Of a stretch of DNA of 64,000 bases, positions 34,199-41,695 are shown piece after piece. How positions within the stretch are numbered: the first letter of the stretch is position 1; each line of letters begins with the position of its first letter. The position numbers were made by a program, and so were the translations under genes. This stretch comes from Maricaulis sp034659015 (GTDB lineage Bacteria > Pseudomonadota > Alphaproteobacteria > Caulobacterales > Maricaulaceae). Where the stretch lies: positions 182,975 to 246,974 of the forward strand of contig JAYEGL010000011.1 in the NCBI GenBank assembly GCA_034659015.1, given 5' to 3'. The notes under the pieces were generated by a model. The model was given only the letters and a program-made list of their open reading frames with translations, made no database searches and had not been told where the DNA came from.

Positions 34199-34822
34199 AT
34201 GGATGCGGCCCTCTATCTGAGCCTGGTGGGCTTCGTCGTGGCCATGTCCGTCACGCCGGGGCCGAACAATCTCATGCTGATGTCGTCTTCGGCCCTGTTT
34301 GGTGTGCGGCGGACCTTGCCGCACTATTTCGGCGTTCAGCTGGGTTTCAATCTGCTCCTGGTGGCCGCGGTCTTCGGTCTGGGCGAACTGGTCGGCCGTT
34401 ATCCCGTCACCCTGGATGCCGTGAAGATCGGCGGCGCGCTCTGGCTGGCCTGGATGGCGCTGGCCTTTTTCCGCGCCGGGCTGGCAAAGCCGGCGGACCC
34501 GGACACGCCGCGCAAGGAAAAGCGCCGTTCCCGGCCCTTCAGGAGCTGGGAGGCGGCGCTGTTCCAGTGGATCAATCCCAAGGCGCTGCTGATGACGATC
34601 TCGGCCGCCGGCGCCTATATCGCCCTGGCGGACACGGCCAGCGAGCGGGCGGCGCTCTTCGTGGGCACATTCGTCCTGTTCGGGGCGCCCTGCGGCCTGT
34701 TGTGGATGCTGGCCGGCGGGGTGATCCATCGCTTTCTCACCGACCGCCGGCATGCCCGCCTGCTCAACCTCGCCATTGGCGGGCTGCTGCTGGCGACGAT
34801 CGCCATCATCCTGACGGGCTAG
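34199..34822 (+). CDS. LysE/RhtB-family exporter
   Basis: A 207-residue inner-membrane protein with six hydrophobic segments. The N-terminal SVTPGPNNLMLMSSSALFG is the LysE signature (T-P-G-P-N), followed by LPHYFGVQLGF. FQWINPKALLM in the middle is also a family motif. The family exports amino acids or related small molecules; the substrate cannot be told. GAGCGGGA precedes the ATG. Its stop codon is in the same CTAG as the stop of the convergent S41 gene. Confidence 0.9.
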   Translation: MDAALYLSLVGFVVAMSVTPGPNNLMLMSSSALFGVRRTLPHYFGVQLGFNLLLVAAVFGLGELVGRYPVTLDAVKIGGALWLAWMALAFFRAGLAKPADPDTPRKEKRRSRPFRSWEAALFQWINPKALLMTISAAGAYIALADTASERAALFVGTFVLFGAPCGLLWMLAGGVIHRFLTDRRHARLLNLAIGGLLLATIAIILTG

Positions 34823-36288
34823 CGTGTCTCACCAAGATCGGCGCGCGCCCGTGCGACCAGCTGATCGAGAACCGTGTCCTGCGCACCGCGCAGGACCGGG
34901 ATGTCGAGCGCGATGTCGGGTGTCACCGGATGCGACATCAATGTCCCGTTGGGGCGCACGATATGCGCCTTGGGATACCCCACGGCGAGCCCGGTACGCG
35001 GCAGGGTGAAATGCTCCATGGCACCGTAGGTTGTCGCCATGTCCGCCGTGGTTTCGCCGGCAACGGTCCCGAAGCCGTAATCCTGCACCAGGGCCGCCGT
35101 GGTCACCGCATTGGAAAAGCTGTAGCGGTTGACCAGTACGTAGACCGGCCCCTCGAAACGCTCACCGTCCGGGCGGGGCCGGGCAAAATCCAGCTCGATC
35201 GTGACGGTCTCGCCATTCTCGTGGCTGGCGAAGAGGTCGGCATAGACAGCCGACATGCCGCCTTCGCCCTCCGGCAGCGTGTCCAGCCGGGCCTGGTTGG
35301 ACGCCGTGGTCTGCGCGCTCACGCGCACGCTGAACCGCGACGCGAAGCGGAAGGGCTCGTCGGCGATCCAGGCCAGCATCGGGTCGGAGAAGGAGTTGTT
35401 GCCGCCGGGATTGTCGCGCAGGTCGATGATCAGCGCTTCGGCTCCGGCCGCCAGGAAACCCGCGAAGCTTTCGTCGACGAAGGCGATGAAATCCGACGGG
35501 TCCCAGGGATTGCCGTCCGGATCCGGATTGTAGAAGGGGCCGGGGCGCAGATAGGCGATGTCGGAACCGATCATGCGGGCGTCGCGCCCGTCCAGGCTGA
35601 ACGGGGCTGCATCGGCCGGGCCCGGATCGAGCGCCTCGCCGGTCAGGAAGGGGACGGTCAGCGTCTCCTCGCGGCCGTCGGCATGGCGCACATGCAGGCT
35701 CGCCTCGGTCATGTCCGGCCATTCCAGCCAGACGAGGCCGCGCAGATAGGCTTCCAGCAGGGTGTGCGCAAAGCGCGGCGTTTCCGCGGAGATATGACGC
35801 GTCAGCGCAGGCATCCAGACCGTGCTGGGCTGACCGTTGAAGGCGAGGATCTCGTCGCCGACCTCAAGCCCGTCGATCCCGGCGGCGTGCGTTTCCACGA
35901 AGACCCGGCCCGCGCGGACGGAAATCGTCAGCGGCAGGACGCGGCCGCCGGCGGCCCGGAAGGCGCTGTAGGCCTCCAAGGGGAAATCGATCCGCGCATG
36001 GGCATGCCGCGCAAGGGCGGCGAAGGTCTGGAATTCGCGCTGCACGTCCAGCCGTGTCATCGGCGTGTCGAACGCGGCGCGCATTTCCGCATGGCGCCGG
36101 TCGAACACGGCCCGGGGCGTGGCGGCGAACAGGTCGTAATGGGCTTCGCGCAGTCCGGTATAGAGCTGGTCGAAATCGGCGCGCACGGCCTCGGCGCTGT
36201 AGACGGTATCGGGCGTGGCGTCCTGGGCAGCGAGGGGGCTGGCGCAGGCGGTCAGAAGCGCGCCGCAGAGCGTGAAAGTCTTGAGCAT
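34819..36288 (-). CDS. S41-family C-terminal processing peptidase-like lipoprotein
   Basis: A 489-residue protein from the ATG at 36288 (GGGAGA ahead). The N-terminus LLTACASPLAAQ looks like a lipobox. The middle has a PDZ-like stretch, AAGIDGLEVGDEILAFNGQ, near 185-205. The peptidase S41 domain follows with LIIDLRDNPGGNNSF and, for the catalytic Ser region, VNRYSFSNAVTTAALVQDYG and GETTADMATTYG. A tail-specific protease-like fold is clear, but the normal Ser/Lys pair should be checked. It is divergent from the winged-helix/TPR regulator across 129 bp. Confidence 0.87.
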   Translation of the reverse strand: MLKTFTLCGALLTACASPLAAQDATPDTVYSAEAVRADFDQLYTGLREAHYDLFAATPRAVFDRRHAEMRAAFDTPMTRLDVQREFQTFAALARHAHARIDFPLEAYSAFRAAGGRVLPLTISVRAGRVFVETHAAGIDGLEVGDEILAFNGQPSTVWMPALTRHISAETPRFAHTLLEAYLRGLVWLEWPDMTEASLHVRHADGREETLTVPFLTGEALDPGPADAAPFSLDGRDARMIGSDIAYLRPGPFYNPDPDGNPWDPSDFIAFVDESFAGFLAAGAEALIIDLRDNPGGNNSFSDPMLAWIADEPFRFASRFSVRVSAQTTASNQARLDTLPEGEGGMSAVYADLFASHENGETVTIELDFARPRPDGERFEGPVYVLVNRYSFSNAVTTAALVQDYGFGTVAGETTADMATTYGAMEHFTLPRTGLAVGYPKAHIVRPNGTLMSHPVTPDIALDIPVLRGAQDTVLDQLVARARADLGETR

Positions 36289-36417
36289 TCCGGTCTCCCG
36301 TGTCTTGTTTCCGGTGGAGTGGCCGGGACGCTGGGCGCGGGGCCGTTCAAAGGCCATGACCATATCTTCCTGACTGTCTGACCTTTTTCTGACCGGGGCA
36401 AGGGGACTGGAAAATCA

Positions 36418-37647
36418 ATGAAGTACAGCGGGGCTTTCATGCTCGGGGACTGGCGCGTCGAACCGCGCGCGGGCCGGATTTCGGGACCCGACGGCGAGCG
36501 CGAGCTCGAGCCGAAAGTGATGGACTTGCTGTGCCTGCTCGCCGAGGCCGAAGGCGAGGTGGTCTCGCGTGAGACGATGGCCGGGCGGATCTGGCCGGGC
36601 GTGACCGTGAATGACGACGCGCTGGGCCGCTGCGTGTGGAAGCTGCGCCGGGCGCTGGGCGATCCGGCGCGGACGCCGCGCTATGTCGCCACCGTGCCCA
36701 AGCGCGGCTATCGCCTGCTCGAACCGGCCGTCCCGCAACGCCTTCCCGCGCCGGTCCGCGCCGTTCCCAAATGGATCTGGGGCGTGGCCGGCGCGCTCCT
36801 CCTGCTCATGGCCTTCCCGGCTTTCTGGCTGGTGCGCACGACACTGGCACCGGCCGGAGAGCCCGAAGCCCGGGCGGAGCGTCTGGCCGACCGGGCGGAC
36901 GATTTCTACTACCAGTTCGAGGCGAGCGGAAACGATGCTGCCATGCGTCTCTACGAGGCCGCGCTGGAACTGGAGCCGGACAATCCGCGCGCCCTGGCAG
37001 GCCTGGCGAATACGGTGACCCAGCGCGTGCTGCGCAGCGAGCCGCAGGACTGGCCGGGCGAGACCGGCGCGTCGCGCGTGGGCGCGGCCCTGGCCTCGGG
37101 GCGCACAGGCGAGGCCGAGGCGGTGCGCCGGCTGGACCGTGCCGAAGCGCTGGCGCGCCGCGCCATCACGGCCGATCCGGACTATCCGCTGGGCTATCGC
37201 GCCCTGGGGCTGGCGCTCTCGTCGCAAGGCGATCTGGATGCGGCCATCGAGGCCTACAACCGCGCACTCACACTCGATCCCGATGCCTGGCAGGCCTGGA
37301 TCAACCTGTCGGACATGCACGATCTGAAGGGCGAGCCTGACCTGGCGCTGACCTATCTGGAGCGCGCCTACGAGGCGATGAGCCGGGTCTATGACGAGCA
37401 GACCGTGCTGATCCGGCCCTGGTACAGCCCCACCGGTCTGAGCATCGCCCGGGCCCATGCCGGGCGCGGCGATGCGGTGACGGCGGAACTCTGGTATCGC
37501 CGCGTGCTCTACTGGGATCCCTACAATCGCGATGCCACACGCGAACTGGCCGCCCTTCTGCGCGAGAACGGGGATGCTGCTGCGGCCGACGCGCTGTGCG
37601 CGGAAGGCGCGGCGCGGACCGGGGACGCGGAACTGTGCGGCGGCTGA
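36418..37647 (+). CDS. Winged-helix DNA-binding transmembrane regulator with TPR repeats (CadC-like)
   Basis: A 409-residue protein. Residues about 8-100 form an OmpR/CadC-type winged helix: LEPKVMDLLCLLAEAEGEVVSR, then WPGVTVNDDALGRCVWKLRRALGD (split by the recognition helix) and YVATVPKRGYRLL. A single membrane span lies at about 118-138 (WGVAGALLLLMAFPAFWLV). The periplasmic C-terminal half has TPR-like helices, with ALALSSQGDLDAAIEAYNRAL and NLSDMHDLKGEPDLAL. It should sense a signal outside the inner membrane and act on DNA directly. The divergent S41 lipoprotein gene is a plausible target, by inference. Confidence 0.88.
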   Translation: MKYSGAFMLGDWRVEPRAGRISGPDGERELEPKVMDLLCLLAEAEGEVVSRETMAGRIWPGVTVNDDALGRCVWKLRRALGDPARTPRYVATVPKRGYRLLEPAVPQRLPAPVRAVPKWIWGVAGALLLLMAFPAFWLVRTTLAPAGEPEARAERLADRADDFYYQFEASGNDAAMRLYEAALELEPDNPRALAGLANTVTQRVLRSEPQDWPGETGASRVGAALASGRTGEAEAVRRLDRAEALARRAITADPDYPLGYRALGLALSSQGDLDAAIEAYNRALTLDPDAWQAWINLSDMHDLKGEPDLALTYLERAYEAMSRVYDEQTVLIRPWYSPTGLSIARAHAGRGDAVTAELWYRRVLYWDPYNRDATRELAALLRENGDAAAADALCAEGAARTGDAELCGG

Positions 37648-37648
37648 G

Positions 37649-38065
37649 CTAGTCGCCCGGTTTTGGCTTCTGCCTGAGCGACTTGGTTGTCGAGCGCCGG
37701 GCCTTGGCTTCCTTATGCTTGCGCACCGAGCTCAGCGAGGGGCGGGATTTCTTGCGCGGTTTGGGCGGAGTGAGGGCGCGTTCGACGAGGCGGCGCAGCC
37801 GCTCCCGGGCCTCGGCGCGATTGCGTTCCTGCGAGCGCTGATTGTCGGCCTGGATCAGCAGCACGCCGTCCTTGGTCATGCGCGATCCGGCCAGACGGAC
37901 CAGGCGTTTCTTCACCGCCGGATCGAGCGCGGATCGCGCGACGTCGAAGCGCAGCTGGACGGCGCTTTCGGTCTTGTTGACGTGCTGACCGCCGGGCCCG
38001 GAGGCGCGCAGGAAGCGTTCCTCGATCTCGCGCTCGTCTATGGCCAGGCTTTCATTGATGCGCAT
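37649..38065 (-). CDS. arfB: Alternative ribosome-rescue peptidyl-tRNA hydrolase ArfB
   Basis: A 138-residue class I release-factor-like protein (YaeJ). The catalytic GGQ is at 25-27 in SGPGGQHVNKTESAVQLRFD. The protein lacks a stop-codon recognition domain and ends with a basic tail (KKSRPSLSSVRKHKEAKARR) that enters the mRNA channel of stalled ribosomes. It is 16 bases downstream of purN, on the same strand, and convergent with the regulator gene 1 base away. Confidence 0.93.
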   Translation of the reverse strand: MRINESLAIDEREIEERFLRASGPGGQHVNKTESAVQLRFDVARSALDPAVKKRLVRLAGSRMTKDGVLLIQADNQRSQERNRAEARERLRRLVERALTPPKPRKKSRPSLSSVRKHKEAKARRSTTKSLRQKPKPGD

Positions 38066-38081
38066 GGCCGGCTCCGCCCGT

Positions 38082-38732
38082 TCAGTCGTGCGGGTTGATC
38101 AGGAGGTCGGTGCCGAACTCTCGGGCCTGCAGGCGGACCCGTTCGCCCGCGACCCGCGCCTTGCCCGAACAGGCCAGGGCGACGCATTGCGGGTAGAGTT
38201 TGTGCTCGGCCTGCAATACGCGCGCGGCCAGCGTCTCCGGCGTGTCGCCGGGCAGGACCGGAACGGCGGCCTGGCCGATGATCGGCCCGTCATCCATTTC
38301 CGGGCGGACATAATGCACCGTGCAGCCATGCACGCGCACGCCGGCTTCCAGGGCGCGCTCGTGTGTGTGCAGCCCCTTGAAAGCCGGCAGAAGCGAGGGG
38401 TGGATATTGATCAGGAGGTCGCGCCAGCGCTCGGTGAACCAGGGTGTGAGGATGCGCATGAAGCCGGCCAGGCAGACGATGCGTGCACCATACATCTTCA
38501 GGGTCGCATCCAGCGCTTCCTCGAAGGATTCGCGGCTGTCATGATCGCGGTGATCGACCACATCGGTCTCGATCCCCGCCGCCTCGGCGATGGCCAGGCC
38601 CGGCGCGTCGGGATTGTTCGACGCCACCAGCACGATCTCGGCCGGGAACGTCTCGTCCTTCGCCGCCTCGATCAGCGCCTGCATGTTGGAACCGCGCCCG
38701 GAAATGAGCACGGCGATCTTGGTCTTCGCCAT
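38082..38732 (-). CDS. purN: Phosphoribosylglycinamide formyltransferase
   Basis: Third step of purine synthesis: transfers formyl from 10-formyl-THF to GAR. The protein has 216 residues. AVLISGRGSNMQALIEAA binds the phosphate. The catalytic Asn and His are in NIHPSLLPAFKGLHTH, and the Asp is in HYVRPEMDDGPII. It is encoded 14 bases after purM. The Asn-His-Asp triad is complete. Confidence 0.96.
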   Translation of the reverse strand: MAKTKIAVLISGRGSNMQALIEAAKDETFPAEIVLVASNNPDAPGLAIAEAAGIETDVVDHRDHDSRESFEEALDATLKMYGARIVCLAGFMRILTPWFTERWRDLLINIHPSLLPAFKGLHTHERALEAGVRVHGCTVHYVRPEMDDGPIIGQAAVPVLPGDTPETLAARVLQAEHKLYPQCVALACSGKARVAGERVRLQAREFGTDLLINPHD

Positions 38733-38746
38733 CGGGATGATCCTGG

Positions 38747-39787
38747 TCAGGCTGCCTTGACTTGCCCGACAATCATGGCGTGCTCACCGGTCAAGGCAAG
38801 CGCATCCATGGCCGCATCCGCAGTCTCCGGCGCCACGCAGAGCACCATGCCCACCCCGCAATTGAAAGTGCGGTGCATTTCATGGGGGGCAATGCCGCCC
38901 GTTTCGGCCAGCCACTGGAACAGGGGCGGCAGGGTCCAGGCGGCGTAGTCGATCGCGGCCTCGAGATGATCCGGCATCATGCGCGGCGGGTTCTCCACCA
39001 GGCCGCCGCCGGTGATGTGGGCCAGGCCCTTCACCATGTCGGACTTGATCAGGGGCAGGCAGGATTTCACGTAGAGCCGGGTCGGGGCGAGGAAGGCCTC
39101 GCCCAGCGTCTTTCCGGTCTCGAAGGGGGCCGGGTCGGACCAGTCCAGTTCGGCCACTTCCATCACCTTGCGCACCAGGGAAAAACCGTTGGAATGCACG
39201 CCGGAGGAGGCCAGGCCGATCAGCACGTCGCCTTCGGCCATGGCGTCGTGACGGGGCAGGAGCCGGCCGCGCTCGGCCGCGCCGACCACGAAGCCGGCGA
39301 GATCGAAATCGTCCTCGGCATACATGCCCGGCATTTCCGCCGTCTCGCCGCCGATCAGGGCGCAGCCGGAGAGGCGGCAGCCTTCCGCGATGCCTTTCAC
39401 GATGGCTTCGCCGCGGGCCGGATCCAGCTTCGAGGTGGCCAGATAGTCCAGGAAGAAGAGCGGTTCGGCGCCCTGGGCCAGCACGTCGTTGACGCACATC
39501 GCGACCAGGTCGATGCCGACCGTGTCGAGAATGCCCGTCGCAATGGCCAGTTTCAGCTTGGTGCCGACACCGTCCGTGCCGGAGATCAGGATCGGATCGT
39601 CATAGCCGGCGGCCTTCAGGTCGAAGGCGCCGCCGAAACCGCCGAGATCGGCGGCCGCACCGGCCCGGCGCGTGGCCGCAGCAAGCGGCTTGATACGGTC
39701 GACCAGGGCATCGCCGGCATCGATATCGACCCCGCTGTCGGCATAGGTGAGCCCGTTCTTGCGTCCGCTGTCGTCGGTTCCGGCCAT
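38747..39787 (-). CDS. purM: Phosphoribosylformylglycinamidine cyclo-ligase (AIR synthetase)
   Basis: Fifth step of purine synthesis: ATP-dependent ring closure of FGAM to AIR. The protein has 346 residues. LTYADSGVDIDAGDALVD at the N-terminus, ISGTDGVGTKLKLA, IGGETAEMPGMY and ITGGGLVENPPRM are the standard motifs. It is first in purM-purN-arfB. Its upstream gap (131 bp) is shared with the divergent DUF2066 operon. Confidence 0.97.
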   Translation of the reverse strand: MAGTDDSGRKNGLTYADSGVDIDAGDALVDRIKPLAAATRRAGAAADLGGFGGAFDLKAAGYDDPILISGTDGVGTKLKLAIATGILDTVGIDLVAMCVNDVLAQGAEPLFFLDYLATSKLDPARGEAIVKGIAEGCRLSGCALIGGETAEMPGMYAEDDFDLAGFVVGAAERGRLLPRHDAMAEGDVLIGLASSGVHSNGFSLVRKVMEVAELDWSDPAPFETGKTLGEAFLAPTRLYVKSCLPLIKSDMVKGLAHITGGGLVENPPRMMPDHLEAAIDYAAWTLPPLFQWLAETGGIAPHEMHRTFNCGVGMVLCVAPETADAAMDALALTGEHAMIVGQVKAA

Positions 39788-39857
39788 GCCGATTCCCCAG
39801 GCTTTGACAAAGTGCGGCGGAGTACAGTCGAAACCCGCCCTGGACGCAAGCCACGGG

Positions 39858-39886
39858 CTTCACGCGGGACTGCGTCCGGTTATAGT
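39858..39886 (+). promoter_or_regulatory. Possible promoter of the DUF2066-hda-ppk-ppx operon
   Basis: CTTCAC at 39858 and TATAGT at 39881 are spaced by 17 bases and lie 33 bases before the GTG start. The -10 is close to the one ahead of acpP. The -35 is weak. Confidence 0.3.
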
Positions 39887-39918
39887 GGCGCCAAATCCGG
39901 ATCTGACAGGAGCCTGCC

Positions 39919-40992
39919 GTGCGTTTCCTCATCACTGCGTTCTGCCTGAGCCTCGCCGTCCTGGCGCCGGTTCACGCGGATGACCCCTACACGGTGACCG
40001 GCGTCGAGATCGACGCGACCGCCGACAATGCGCTTCAGGCCCAGACCCGGGCGATGCGGCAGGGCCAGCGCGCCGCCGCCCGCCTGCTGGTCGAACGGCT
40101 GACCCTGGCCGAAGACCGGGTGGGTACGCCGCTGGAGACCGAAGCGGCCGATGCCTTCGCGATCGACGATGCCATCATCGCCGAGATGATCTCGGGCCTG
40201 GAAATCCGCGACGAGCAGCGCAGTTCGACGCGTTATCTCGCCAAGCTCGATGTCGGCTTCCACCGCCGCTCGGTGGAGCGGGTGCTCGATGCCTACGATA
40301 TCCCCTTCGTTGACAGCCAGGCCCGGCCGACCCTGGTCCTGCCGGTCATGGAACAGGGCGGCGCGCTGCTGCTCTGGGAGGACAATCCCTGGCGCGAGGC
40401 CTGGCAGACGCGGCGCTTCCGGCACGCCCTGACGCCGATGTTCATGCCCGATATCGCGCCGGAAGAGGCGCCGATCTCGGCCCGTCAGGCGCTTCAGCTC
40501 AACGAGACGGCCCTGCAATCCCTGGCTGCCGAATACGGCGTGCGCCGGATCGCGGTCCTGCGGGCCGGCGAACGCTCCGGCGGCTACCGGGTTGGCGGCT
40601 ATCTGGTGGCGCTGGAGTCCGACGGCACCTTGTCGGTCGACACCTGGGGACCGGAAACCCTGTATGGCGGATGGCAGATGGCGGCCGAGACCTTCGTCAC
40701 CCGGCACGAGGACGAGTGGAAACGCGCCAGCGTCGTGCGCGACCGGGAAGAGACCGAGATGCGCGTGACCGTGCTCTATGGCGGAATAGACGAATGGCGC
40801 CGGCTGCAGACGGCACTGGGCCGCGCCTCGCTGGTGCGCAATGCCCAGCTGGACGCGCTGTCCCGCGACGGGGCCCGGATGACGCTGCATTATCGCGGTG
40901 CCATGGAACAGCTGGTGTCCGAGCTTGCCGAGCGTGGCGCGACACTGGAAGAACATCCCGAACTGGGCTGGGTGGTGATGTCCACCCGGTAG
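39919..40992 (+). CDS. Secreted DUF2066 domain protein
   Basis: A 357-residue protein starting at GTG with a signal peptide ending VLAPVHA. The DUF2066 core starts at YTVTGVEIDATADNALQAQTR and includes MRQGQRAAARLLVERLT and YLAKLDVGFHRRSVERVL. It is of unknown function. In this genome it is the first gene of an operon with the DnaA regulator and polyphosphate genes (22 bases to hda). In many alphaproteobacteria a DUF2066 gene occupies the same site between purMN and hda. It may be a periplasmic protein of envelope biogenesis; this is speculative. Confidence 0.78.
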   Translation: MRFLITAFCLSLAVLAPVHADDPYTVTGVEIDATADNALQAQTRAMRQGQRAAARLLVERLTLAEDRVGTPLETEAADAFAIDDAIIAEMISGLEIRDEQRSSTRYLAKLDVGFHRRSVERVLDAYDIPFVDSQARPTLVLPVMEQGGALLLWEDNPWREAWQTRRFRHALTPMFMPDIAPEEAPISARQALQLNETALQSLAAEYGVRRIAVLRAGERSGGYRVGGYLVALESDGTLSVDTWGPETLYGGWQMAAETFVTRHEDEWKRASVVRDREETEMRVTVLYGGIDEWRRLQTALGRASLVRNAQLDALSRDGARMTLHYRGAMEQLVSELAERGATLEEHPELGWVVMSTR

Positions 40993-41014
40993 GCAAGTGA
41001 ACCGTCGGGCCGAC

Positions 41015-41695
41015 ATGACACCCCAACTGGCACTCGATCTGCCGGCGCGCGAGGATTTCAGCGCCGAGAGTCTGATCCTCGGTCCCTCCAATACCGAGGC
41101 GCTGGCCGCGCTCGGCCGCTGGCCGGACTGGCCGCGCAACGTCATGGCGCTGATCGGGCCGGAAGGCTCGGGCAAGTCGCATTTGGGCACGGTGTGGGCT
41201 GTGCGCTGTGAGGCGGCGGTCATTCCGGCCGCCGCGCTGGCCGATCAGCTGTCCGGTCTTGCGCCCGGCCGCTGCGCCCTGGTCGAGGATGTCGATCGCG
41301 GCGTCGACGAGGATGCGCTCTTCCACGCGCTCAACCGGGCGGCCCAGGGCGATATCCCCGCGCTTCTGCTCACCGCCCGCAAGCCTCCGGTGCTGTGGCC
41401 GGCCAGCCTGCCCGACCTGGTCTCGCGCCTGCGCGCCCTGCCGCACGCCGACCTGCACGAGGCGGACGATGAATTGCTCACCCGGTTGATCGAGAAGCAA
41501 CTGCAGGACCGGGGCGCCCCGGTCCGGCCCGGCGTGATAGAGTATCTGCTGCCGCGCATGGAGCGTTCCGTCGCCGCCGTGCGCCGTCTGGTCGAGCAGA
41601 TGGACAAGCTCGCCCTCGTCAAGAAAACGCCGATCACGCGTGCGATTGCGCGGGACGTACTGGAAAGCTGGCAGGACAGCGGAGACGCGGAATGA
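41015..41695 (+). CDS. hda: DnaA-related regulatory inactivator (Hda/HdaA-like)
   Basis: A 226-residue AAA+ protein that, with the loaded beta clamp, promotes DnaA-ATP hydrolysis. The ATG at 41015 places the clamp-binding motif QLALDL at residues 4-9, near the extreme N-terminus; a GTG at 40997 is the other option. Walker A is GPEGSGKSHL. Walker B is in ALVEDVDRG. C-terminal AAA+ lid helices follow. Downstream of a DUF2066 gene and overlapping ppk by 4 bases, it sits in the usual alphaproteobacterial order. Confidence 0.88.
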   Translation: MTPQLALDLPAREDFSAESLILGPSNTEALAALGRWPDWPRNVMALIGPEGSGKSHLGTVWAVRCEAAVIPAAALADQLSGLAPGRCALVEDVDRGVDEDALFHALNRAAQGDIPALLLTARKPPVLWPASLPDLVSRLRALPHADLHEADDELLTRLIEKQLQDRGAPVRPGVIEYLLPRMERSVAAVRRLVEQMDKLALVKKTPITRAIARDVLESWQDSGDAE

